From the NCBI GenBank assembly GCA_964608495.1, contig CAZSOQ010000283.1, positions 1 to 6,135 of the forward strand: a stretch of DNA of 6,135 nt, in the 5' to 3' direction. The notes under the pieces were generated by a model. The model did no database searches. It saw only the letters and a list, made by a program, of their open reading frames with translations, and was not told the origin of the DNA. This DNA is from JAKORR01 sp964608495 (GTDB lineage Bacteria > Armatimonadota > Zipacnadia > Zipacnadales > FEN-943). The position numbers were made by a program, and so were the translations under genes. Shown one piece after another: positions 1 to 5,098 of the stretch; position 1 is the stretch's first letter, and each line of letters starts with the position of its first letter.

Positions 1-1
1 G

Positions 2-661
2 TCCACGCCCGCCGTGGACCGGCAGGGCGAGTTGGTCAGGGCCGAGGCCCTGGCCGCCGCGCTGCAGGACTACATGCGCAACCCCATCATCACCTACGCC
101 CACGACTGGCTCAATCCCATCGGCCGCACGGTCGAGGCCCGCGCCAGCGAGGCCGGCCTGCACGTGCGCATGCAGCTTGGGCGCACGGCCCGCGCCCGCG
201 AGGTATGGCAGCTCATCGAGGACCGCATCCTCCGCAGCCTCTCGATCGGCTTCAACGCCGGGCCCGAAGACGGCTACGAGCGCGACGGCGTGTGGTACTG
301 GACGCGCATCGAGCTGCTCGAGATCGCCGTGGTGCCCATCCCGGCCAACCCGCAGGCGACCATCAGCATCGCCCGCCAGCTCGGGCTGGACACGACACCC
401 CCCGTGGTGCTGCGCGCCAAGGCCCGGGAAGCGGCCGCCGATGAGGTAGCGAGGCGGGTGCGGGAGGTTATCGAAGCCGCGGAGTCGGGGCGGAAGTCAC
501 CGACCGCGGCGCCCGGGGAGACGGTGCCGCAGGCCGATGGGCAGAGCGCCGATGAGACGCCCTCGCCTGACGTCCTCCTGGCCGCGATCGTGCGCCACCT
601 CGACCCCGAGACGGTGGCGAAGCTGTCGGCGGCGCTGGGGTCCGCGTTGCCGGCAAAGTAG
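2..661 (+). CDS. HK97-family prohead protease (peptidase U35 type), 5'-truncated
   Basis: This serine protease cleaves capsid and scaffold parts during procapsid maturation in tailed phages. The frame is open to the window edge, and the first visible codons (STPAVDRQGELV) already match the conserved start of the family's catalytic domain, so the true start lies upstream; the GTG at 14 is probably internal. Counting from the codon at nt 2, the catalytic candidates are His34 (in YAHDWLNPIG), Ser81 (in SLSIGF) and possibly Glu107 (in ELLEIAVVPIPAN); the PIPAN block is a family hallmark. 219 codons are visible. After about residue 128 the sequence becomes a charged, Ala/Pro-rich tail, with a short predicted helix at the end (DVLLAAIVRHLDPETVAKLSAAL); the tail could be a linker or scaffold-like extension. 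Portal and terminase would be expected upstream. The next + strand gene, the capsid gene, is displaced by about 1.4 kb containing an opposite-strand peptidase. The family call is secure; the length is incomplete. Confidence 0.88.
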   Translation, partial: STPAVDRQGELVRAEALAAALQDYMRNPIITYAHDWLNPIGRTVEARASEAGLHVRMQLGRTARAREVWQLIEDRILRSLSIGFNAGPEDGYERDGVWYWTRIELLEIAVVPIPANPQATISIARQLGLDTTPPVVLRAKAREAAADEVARRVREVIEAAESGRKSPTAAPGETVPQADGQSADETPSPDVLLAAIVRHLDPETVAKLSAALGSALPAK

Positions 662-682
662 GGACCACCACACCACCACCTC

Positions 683-729
683 CGCGGGCTAAAGCCCGCG
701 ACTGCGAGAGGCGGGGCTGAAGCCCCGCC
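683..729. repeat. REP-like double palindrome between convergent genes
   Basis: Two perfect inverted repeats stand side by side: arms 683-690 and 693-700 around AA, and arms 710-718 and 721-729 around GA, separated by 9 nt. Each has a 2-nt centre and a G/C-rich stem, with AGC/GCT next to the centre. The first shares its core (GGCTAAAGCC) with the palindromes at 1925-1952 and 6009-6026. It lies between the stops of the protease (+) and the M28 peptidase (-), where it could also act as a bidirectional transcription or RNA-stability barrier, although no T-run follows. A further small hairpin (764-769/773-778, loop ACC) lies 3' of the peptidase stop. Confidence 0.75.
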
Positions 730-811
730 GCGCCCGCCCGACCACGCCTAGCCTGTCCCCATCGCCGGCACCGCCGGCTCCTACCGAGGCTCGCGGGCCG
801 TCTTCGCCCCA

Positions 812-1741
812 CTACCGCCCGTCCAGGGTCAGCATCGCTGCGATCGTCGCCCGCACCACCAACGCCGCGTTCTCGAAATCGCAGTTCGCCGGCACGTCGC
901 ACTCGCAGTGGTAGCACGGGTCGGCGTAGGGGTAGGAGCCGAGGTTCATGATCGCCGCCCCGTACCCCGCCTTCACGAAGGACCCGTCGTCGTCGCCCGG
1001 CGCATTCCGCTGGTGCTTCCTCTGCTCGATCCCGAGCTCGTAGCGCTCGTTCATCTCGGCCATCAGGTCGGCCAGCGCCTCGCCCTCGGGCGTGGTGTAC
1101 AGGGTCACGTTCTTCCTTCGGCCCGCCCGCGTGTCCGCCGGGGCCTTGCGCCCCAAGCTGTCCACGTTGAACACCGCCGGGATTCTCTCGCCCCGCGCCC
1201 GCGCACCCTCCGCCGCGTTCACGCTCGTCCAGGGCGCGTGCTCCTCGTTGCACCAGATGCACCACAGCCGCCGCCGCGTCGGCACCTCCGCCAGCACCCG
1301 CGCGATCTCCAGGTTCCCGGCCGTGCCGATGCCGTTGTCGTTGGCCCCGGGCGACGCGCACCAGCTCTGCGAGTCCTTGTGCGAGATCGTCACGATCGTC
1401 TCGTCCGGCACGTCCGTCCCCGGCTTGCGCACGTAGAGGTTGTAGGCTGTGTACCAGGGGTCCTCGGGCTGCGGGGGCGAGTACTGGCTCGACTTGGGCT
1501 TGCCGCGGTCGCGCCGGAAGGCCTGCACCTGCACGCCCTCGCGCTCGACCTCATAGCCCCACGAGCGCAGTTGCGCCTCGATGTAGTCGTCGGCCTCGTA
1601 CAGGGTGCAGCAGTCGTGGCCGGGCAGCGTGAAGTTCAGCGTCCGCCGCGGCAGCGGGTCCTGGGCGAGGTACAGCACGTGCTCGCGCAGGCGGTCGGGT
1701 TCGACGCGCGCGATGATCTCGCGGATGCGGTCGGCGGTCAT
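812..1741 (-). CDS. M28-family zinc metallopeptidase (aminopeptidase-like)
   Basis: This is a predicted di-zinc exopeptidase of the M28 family, which usually removes N-terminal residues from peptides. The 309-residue protein shows the family's metal and catalytic positions in order: His121-Lys-Asp123 (HxD), Asp135 in GANDNGIGT (bridging ligand), Glu166-Glu167 in CNEEHAP (general base and ligand), Asp194 in NVDSLG, and His278 in CYHCECD. The N-terminus (MTADRIREIIARV) has no signal peptide and no membrane segment is visible, so a cytoplasmic location is inferred. The start is ATG at 1741 with GGGAGG 11 nt upstream. It is convergent with the protease, divergent from the capsid gene, and flanked on both sides by REP-like palindromes. 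It belongs to no known phage head function, so I read it as a cellular gene inserted in or carried by the phage cluster. The substrate is unknown. The family call is strong. Confidence 0.87.
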   Translation of the reverse strand: MTADRIREIIARVEPDRLREHVLYLAQDPLPRRTLNFTLPGHDCCTLYEADDYIEAQLRSWGYEVEREGVQVQAFRRDRGKPKSSQYSPPQPEDPWYTAYNLYVRKPGTDVPDETIVTISHKDSQSWCASPGANDNGIGTAGNLEIARVLAEVPTRRRLWCIWCNEEHAPWTSVNAAEGARARGERIPAVFNVDSLGRKAPADTRAGRRKNVTLYTTPEGEALADLMAEMNERYELGIEQRKHQRNAPGDDDGSFVKAGYGAAIMNLGSYPYADPCYHCECDVPANCDFENAALVVRATIAAMLTLDGR

Positions 1742-1752
1742 GGTGCATCAGT

Positions 1753-1758
1753 CCTCCC
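1753..1758 (-). promoter_or_regulatory. Shine-Dalgarno for the M28 peptidase
   Basis: On the minus strand GGGAGG precedes the ATG at 1741 by 11 nt, slightly long but acceptable. An ATG nearer to it is out of frame, so the 1741 start is preferred. Confidence 0.5.
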
Positions 1759-1924
1759 GGGTGACGCGGGTCGAGCCGGCGGGCGGCCGGACGGTGGAGG
1801 GTTCGCCGGACCGTCGAGCGCGCCTGCCGCTGGCGGACGGCTCGGGGAGGCGTGAAGGAGGGCCGCGGCGTCGCCCGCGGCATCCCGAGACGCACCCGAC
1901 GAAGACGGGGCCCCGGGGCATGCC

Positions 1925-1952
1925 GTAGCCGCAGGCTTTAGCCCGCGCCTAC
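1925..1952. repeat. REP-like palindrome upstream of the capsid gene
   Basis: This is an imperfect inverted repeat. The arms 1931-1937 and 1940-1946 surround TT with one A/C mismatch, and outer GTAG (1925-1928) pairs with CTAC (1949-1952). Read on the minus strand, 1947 down to 1927 matches 683-703 at 19 of 21 positions, so the M28 segment lies between two copies in inverted orientation. It also shares GTAG-C-GCAGGCTTTAGCC-GCG with the repeats at the right end of the window. Confidence 0.7.
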
Positions 1953-2082
1953 GCTCGTTCGAGGTCTCGATGGCGGCCAAGGTCTGCTCGGTGCGGCGGT
2001 GGCCGGCGGTGGTGTGCTCCGCGCCCCGTCCCCCTCAGCCTCGGCCGGTACCCCAAGCAGTGCTCTGAGTTCCATCCACAAT

Positions 2083-2089
2083 GAGGTGA
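2083..2089 (+). promoter_or_regulatory. Shine-Dalgarno deciding the capsid gene start
   Basis: GAGGTGA ends 8 nt before the ATG at 2098. The frame is open further upstream to a GTG at 1999, but the extra residues are low-complexity and no ribosome site precedes that codon, so 2098 is preferred. Confidence 0.7.
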
Positions 2090-2097
2090 AGACAAGA

Positions 2098-3477
2098 ATG
2101 GGAGAACACGACGAACTGGCGCAGGCCCTGGCTGACAAGCTGCGCCAGGCCATGGGCGAGGTCAACGCGACCCTCGCGGCGCGCGAGGCCCATGGCAAGC
2201 TCAACGACCCCCTTGTCCGCGAGGAGATCGAGCGCTTGGTGGACGCCCGCCTCGCCGAGGCCCGTACCGAGGCCACGGCGCGCGCGGCGGCCGACCTGCA
2301 GCGGAAGTTCGAGCTGGTGGTCCACGACACGGCGGCGGACGCCCTGTCCGGCTGGCCGCCCTCCGAGGAGGCGCTGGTGCAGCCCACCGACGACGAGGGC
2401 CTGCGGTCCTTGCAGAAGGCCAACGACGAGCTGTACCTGCTCAGCACGCTGCTCGGGCGCCCCGCCATGCGGCTGAAGTACTTCGAGCAGCTCCAGCACC
2501 AGGGCCTGCTGTCCAAGGCGCTGGCCACCACGGTCTCGGGCGCCGGCGCCGAGTGGGTCCCCCAGGGCTTCTCGGCCCGCCTGGTCGAGGCCGTTCAGGC
2601 CGAGCTGCGCCTCTCCGGCCTCCACGACCACATCGCCATGCCCACCAAGTCCTACCAGCTTCCCGTCGAGGGAGCCGACCCCGTGCCCTATCTCACCTCG
2701 GAGAACACGGAGGTCTCGGACAGCGACATCACCACGGCCAACGTCGTCCTCGACGCCGTGACCGTCGCCGCCCGTCAGCTCTTCTCCGCCGAGATGGGGG
2801 AGGACAGCGTGGTGCCCATCCTGCCGCGCCTGCAGGTCCAGCTTGCCCGCGCCCTCGCCCGCGGCATCGAGAACGCCATGCTCAACGGCGACACCGCCGA
2901 GATGCACATGGACTCCGACGTCACCGACGCCTCGGACGTGCGCAAGGCCTGGATCGGCTACCGCCGCAAGGCCCTGACCGACGACGGCGCCAACGCCCAG
3001 ATCACCGGCCTCACCGCCGAGGGCCTGGTGGGCATCAAGAAGGCCATGGGCGCCTACGCCATGGACCCCGCCGAGTGCGCGTGGGTCGTGGGCACCTCGG
3101 TCTTCAACCAGCTCCTGCTGCTGCGCGACGAGTCCGAGAACCCCATGGTCAGCACGGTGGACAAGTACGGTCCGCAGGCGACGGTGGTCACCGGCGAGCT
3201 GGGGCGCCTCTTCGGCATCCCCATCGTCGTCAGCCCCCTCGTCCGCGAGGACCTCAACGGCAGCGGCGTCTACGACGGCATCACCAAGACCCAGACCGTC
3301 CTCTTCCTCGTCAACCGCAGGGCCTGGGTGCTGGGCGACCGCCGGCGCATCACGCTGGAGACCGACAAGAACATCGCCAGCCAGCAGCTCCAGCTCGTGG
3401 CCACCTGGCGGGGCGACTTCGCCCACTGCTTTGGCTCCGCCCTCACCGTGGGCATGGGCTACGACATCACGGCCTAG
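2098..3477 (+). CDS. HK97-fold phage major capsid protein
   Basis: This is the shell-forming protein of a tailed-phage head, 459 residues from the ATG at 2098. Residues 1 to about 75 form a charged, Ala/Glu/Arg-rich helical segment resembling the N-terminal scaffold (delta) domain that the prohead protease removes in HK97-type phages. An acidic stretch around 88-101 follows, and then the shell domain: GAGAEWVPQGFSARLVEAV (148-166), the extended region after SYQLPVEGADPVPYL (185-199), the long helix with QVQLARALARGIENAMLNGD (246-265), and the axial-domain part GELGRLFGIPIVVSP (366-380). A C-terminal strand ends in FGSALTVGMGYDITA. The length is normal for a capsid protein with a fused delta domain, which would explain why no separate scaffold gene is seen. 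Its natural partner is the protease at 2-661. It has no visible frameshift, and its GC and codon use resemble those of its neighbours. I cannot tell whether it crosslinks. Confidence 0.85.
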   Translation: MGEHDELAQALADKLRQAMGEVNATLAAREAHGKLNDPLVREEIERLVDARLAEARTEATARAAADLQRKFELVVHDTAADALSGWPPSEEALVQPTDDEGLRSLQKANDELYLLSTLLGRPAMRLKYFEQLQHQGLLSKALATTVSGAGAEWVPQGFSARLVEAVQAELRLSGLHDHIAMPTKSYQLPVEGADPVPYLTSENTEVSDSDITTANVVLDAVTVAARQLFSAEMGEDSVVPILPRLQVQLARALARGIENAMLNGDTAEMHMDSDVTDASDVRKAWIGYRRKALTDDGANAQITGLTAEGLVGIKKAMGAYAMDPAECAWVVGTSVFNQLLLLRDESENPMVSTVDKYGPQATVVTGELGRLFGIPIVVSPLVREDLNGSGVYDGITKTQTVLFLVNRRAWVLGDRRRITLETDKNIASQQLQLVATWRGDFAHCFGSALTVGMGYDITA

Positions 3478-3527
3478 CGCGTCGCGCCGCGCCGGCCACG
3501 GCTCCGGCCTCCCTGGCCCACAAAGAC

Positions 3528-3559
3528 GCAGAGCGGCGGGCTCTCGCTCGCCGCTCTGC
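3528..3559. terminator. Strong hairpin between convergent capsid and prepilin-like genes
   Basis: Perfect 11-bp arms (3528-3538 and 3549-3559) surround a 10-nt loop, and G-T and G-C pairs can extend the stem inward. It lies 50 nt after the capsid stop and 110 nt after the prepilin-like stop. On the minus strand the stem is followed by GTCTTTG, weakly terminator-like; on the plus strand no T-run follows. It is probably a bidirectional terminator or a 3'-end stabiliser. Confidence 0.55.
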
Positions 3560-3585
3560 CTATCCTCACGACCCAGCTAAGTTCC

Positions 3586-3654
3586 CCTGCCACCCGGGGG
3601 CAGGCCTGCCCACCGGCCGGCTTCCCGTCGCGACGGCGCCCGATCCGAGGGCGC
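3586..3654. repeat. Cluster of short palindromes downstream of the prepilin-like gene
   Basis: Several small inverted repeats are packed here: 3586-3591/3599-3604, the self-complementary 12-mer 3599-3610, the self-complementary 12-mer 3625-3636, and 3636-3641/3649-3654 (loop 7). The last lies just 3' of the - strand stop at 3670. None has a T-tract. They could support termination, or could simply reflect high GC. Confidence 0.35.
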
Positions 3655-3669
3655 GGACGACGGCTTGGC

Positions 3670-4410
3670 CTACTGGAAGGGGTTCATCATCACTGACCAG
3701 CGCGACAGCAGGTCACGGTCGCTCTGCCACTTCACGTGCCCGTCCACGAAGGCAATGTTGGACCCGCCGTTGTGGCGACCATAGGTGTCCGGGCAGGGCT
3801 GGCCGGTGGCGGCGTCAATGCCGTCCAGGCTCCCGTCCTGCCAGCCCAGGGTGCGCGAGTCGCAGCACACGTTGGCGAATACAAAGGTGCCTTGCCCGCC
3901 GAACATGTGCGCGCCGTCCCCCATCATCAGCGTCTCGGCCGGCGCCGTGACCCGACCCAGCTTCAGCCCGGCGATCCCCACTCCCGTCGAGGCCTCGTAG
4001 AAGATCTGCTCGTTCCACGAGTACCCGATAGACGCGGGCCCGGGGAACACGTACATGGGACTCGCCCAGCCGTACTGGTCCCACCCTTCCGGCAGTCCCG
4101 CGACCCGGGGCGGGTCGTTCCCGGACGGGCAGCAGTTGATCTGCGCATTCTTCACATAGGGGAACACGGCCGCCGCTGGCGCGAGCGGGCGAGTGTCAGC
4201 GGGCTGGAAGCGGTTCCACACGACGAACTTCTCGTCGTAGTCCGAGATGTACATCAGCATCCCAAGGGCAAGCTGCTTGCAGTTGCTCTGACAGCTTGCC
4301 TGCTTGGCCTTCTCGCGAGCCTTGGCGAACACGGGAAAGAGGATGGCCGCCAGGATCGCGATGATCGCGATGACCACCAACAGCTCGATAAGCGTGAAGG
4401 CTCTCTTCAC
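3670..4410 (-). CDS. DUF1559-type prepilin-like protein with H-X9-DG signature
   Basis: This is a type II secretion/type IV pseudopilin-like protein of the DUF1559 kind, abundant in Armatimonadota and Planctomycetota; the exact role is unknown. From the GTG at 4410 it has 246 residues: MKRA, then the type III signal FTLIELLVVIAIIAILAAIL with Glu at mature position +5 and a hydrophobic helix at about 5-27, then the linker AKAREKAKQASCQSNCKQ. The C-terminal motif is His213, nine residues, then Asp223-Gly224 (RHNGGSNIAFVDGHVKW). Residue -1 of the cleavage site is Ala rather than the usual Gly. Seven cysteines, two as CC pairs (93-94, 182-183), suggest an exported, possibly disulfide-bonded domain. 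The GTG at 4419 is rejected because GAGGGGG (4419-4425) would overlap it but is 8 nt from 4410. It is convergent with the capsid gene and divergent from the connector. It has no known function in phage heads and is probably a host gene. Confidence 0.88.
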   Translation of the reverse strand: MKRAFTLIELLVVIAIIAILAAILFPVFAKAREKAKQASCQSNCKQLALGMLMYISDYDEKFVVWNRFQPADTRPLAPAAAVFPYVKNAQINCCPSGNDPPRVAGLPEGWDQYGWASPMYVFPGPASIGYSWNEQIFYEASTGVGIAGLKLGRVTAPAETLMMGDGAHMFGGQGTFVFANVCCDSRTLGWQDGSLDGIDAATGQPCPDTYGRHNGGSNIAFVDGHVKWQSDRDLLSRWSVMMNPFQ

Positions 4411-4418
4411 AATGCACA

Positions 4419-4425
4419 CCCCCTC
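4419..4425 (-). promoter_or_regulatory. Shine-Dalgarno of the prepilin-like gene
   Basis: GAGGGGG on the minus strand ends 8 nt before the GTG at 4410. This selects that codon over the in-frame GTG at 4419, which would overlap the site. Confidence 0.6.
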
Positions 4426-4475
4426 GAGCTTGGCATGGTACTGCGACTGGTTGGCACGGTGCTGCTGCTACTCAC

Positions 4476-4504
4476 AGGATAGCGGCCTGAGCGAGAGCGC
4501 GCAA
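4476..4504 (-). promoter_or_regulatory. Sigma-70-like promoter for the prepilin-like gene
   Basis: On the minus strand TTGCGC (4499-4504) and TATCCT (4476-4481) are separated by exactly 17 nt. Each matches four of six consensus positions. Transcription would start near 4469, giving a leader of roughly 60 nt before the GTG at 4410. No operator is evident, though the 30-bp tandem array begins about 90 bp upstream of the -35 box. Confidence 0.5.
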
Positions 4505-4684
4505 GGCCCCGCGTCTCCAGGACCCATGGCTCCTCTTCGCCGCCGGGGTTTGCGGTCTGCACGAGGTGCGCCGCGATTGGCAGCCTTGGGGAGGCCTGGC
4601 GCGGTGTCTGTCCGTTGTGGGAGGGCTGGCGCCATGTCCCTCTGTTGTGGCAGGGCTGACGCCATGTCCCTCTGTTGTGGCAAG

Positions 4685-4784
4685 NNNNNNNNNNNNNNNN
4701 NNNNNNNNNNNNNNNNNNNNNNNNNNNNNNNNNNNNNNNNNNNNNNNNNNNNNNNNNNNNNNNNNNNNNNNNNNNNNNNNNNNN
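4685..4784. other. Assembly gap of exactly 100 N inside the repeat array
   Basis: Exactly 100 Ns is a conventional placeholder for a gap of unknown size. From the repeat phase on each side, an uninterrupted array would require a missing length of 5 + 30n bases (such as 65, 95 or 125), so 100 is not a measured length. Joining of the flanking contigs therefore depends on scaffolding evidence. Confidence 0.95.
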
Positions 4785-4869
4785 CGCCATGTCCCTCTGT
4801 TGTGGCAGGGCTGACGCCATGTCCCTCTGTTGTGGCAAGGCTGACGCCATGTCCCTCTGTTGTGGGAGG

Positions 4870-4892
4870 GCTGGCGCGGTTTTCGCGCCAGC
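4870..4892. repeat. Perfect hairpin at the right end of the 30-bp array
   Basis: The 9-bp arms GCTGGCGCG (4870-4878) and CGCGCCAGC (4884-4892) surround a GTTTT loop. The left arm is the start of the last, degenerate repeat unit. The leftmost unit has the near-identical CCTGGCGCGGT at 4595-4605 but lacks the second arm. No T-run follows on either strand, so a simple intrinsic terminator is unlikely. Confidence 0.7.
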
Positions 4893-4953
4893 GCGACGGC
4901 CTTGCACTCCGCTTCGCCGGTACCTAGCCCTAGCTAATCGCTTCCTCCGTCGC

Positions 4954-4978
4954 CGAGGGAGTAGAAGTCGCTCCCTCG
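4954..4978. repeat. Inverted repeat upstream of the connector gene
   Basis: The 8-bp arms CGAGGGAG (4954-4961) and CTCCCTCG (4971-4978) flank a 9-nt loop, about 120 nt upstream of the connector start. It could be an operator-like site or a terminator remnant; nothing in the sequence decides between them. Confidence 0.4.
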
Positions 4979-5082
4979 CCTCCCACCAACTACAGCCTCC
5001 GCGGCACGAGTCGCTTTGCCGTCGCCGGCAGCGCGGCCCCTGCGACCGCCCGACCCACGTCCTGTCCCCAACCTTCGATCCC

Positions 5083-5090
5083 AAGGAGGA
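5083..5090 (+). promoter_or_regulatory. Strong Shine-Dalgarno of the connector gene
   Basis: AAGGAGGA lies 8 nt before the ATG at 5099, close to the ideal ribosome-binding site, and fixes the start of the connector. It implies efficient translation of a two-gene unit. Confidence 0.75.
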
Positions 5091-5098
5091 CCTGCCTC

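Larger units (their letters stand above)
1742..2097. other. Divergent intergenic region between peptidase and capsid genes
   Basis: These 356 bases must contain the 5' signals of both the M28 peptidase (-) and the capsid gene (+). I see one REP-like palindrome (1925-1952) and a Shine-Dalgarno at each end, but no convincing -35/-10 pair on either strand. Several open frames cross it in different phases. They have no recognisable domain and are typical of stop-poor GC-rich DNA, so I call no gene here. Confidence 0.5.
4591..4895. repeat. 30-bp tandem repeat array interrupted by an assembly gap
   Basis: Head-to-tail 30-bp units contain GCCATGTCCCTCTGTTGTGG. Full units sit at 4621-4650 and 4651-4680, a broken one starts at 4681, and after the Ns come the end of a unit (4785-4805), 4806-4835 and 4836-4865. 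Internal units differ mainly at CAGGG versus CAAGG and GCTGAC versus GCTGGC. Edge units are degenerate: 4591-4620 differs from its neighbour at about six positions, and 4866-4895 diverges after the first ten bases. Units are contiguous with no spacers. Each unit contains GCCA...TGGC arms that could form a weak stem. Function unknown; a multi-site binding array or a minisatellite are both possible. Confidence 0.9.
4411..5098. other. Divergent intergenic region with tandem array and assembly gap
   Basis: These 688 bases, including 100 Ns, hold the promoter and ribosome site of the prepilin-like gene at the left, the 30-bp array in the middle, two perfect hairpins to its right, and the ribosome site of the connector gene. 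Between 4979 and 5082 I see nothing distinctive. A possible plus-strand TTGCAC (4902-4907) with a weak TAGCCC 17 nt later is too poor to call a promoter. Open frames crossing this stretch are artefacts of a 30-bp (multiple of three) repeat and the N run. Confidence 0.6.

Noticed and set aside
1..19. 7-bp inverted repeat (1-7 and 13-19) at the window start
   Set aside because: It lies inside the protease reading frame, encoding conserved residues (STPAVD); coincidence in GC-rich codons is the simplest explanation.
908..1855. 315-residue plus-strand frame opposite the M28 peptidase
   Set aside because: The minus-strand frame has all M28 active-site motifs; this one is Arg/Val/Leu-rich shadow sequence.
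1999..2097. N-terminal extension of the capsid protein from GTG 1999
   Set aside because: The extension is Ala/Ser/Gly/Pro low complexity with no ribosome site, while ATG 2098 has GAGGTGA at 8 nt.
2035..3426. 463-residue antisense frame over the capsid gene
   Set aside because: It is a shadow frame caused by strong G/C third-position bias in the capsid gene; its composition is Gly/Val/Leu/His-rich and no domain is seen.
2553..3950. 465-residue plus-strand frame overlapping the capsid gene and the antisense of the prepilin-like gene
   Set aside because: It is Arg/Pro/His-rich shadow sequence spanning two well-supported genes.
4411..4419. Start of the prepilin-like gene at GTG 4419
   Set aside because: The ribosome site would overlap the codon; the GTG at 4410 has proper spacing and gives the usual MKRAFTLIE start.
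4591..4895. CRISPR array
   Set aside because: The 30-bp units abut each other directly with no unique spacers, and no cas gene is present in the window.
4902..4930. Plus-strand promoter for the connector gene (TTGCAC / TAGCCC, 17-nt spacing)
   Set aside because: The -10 box matches the consensus too poorly to support a call.
4675..4991. Long plus-strand frame running from the array into the head-closure frame
   Set aside because: It crosses the N gap and the connector gene in another phase. Only its end from ATG 5647 is a real gene, fixed by the ATGA overlap with the connector.
4407..5084. Minus-strand protein with 10-residue repeats (LPQQRDMA type) across the array
   Set aside because: The unit length is a multiple of three and lacks stops in several frames on both strands, so repeats appear in every open frame. 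The frame also runs through the Ns and has no recognisable domain.
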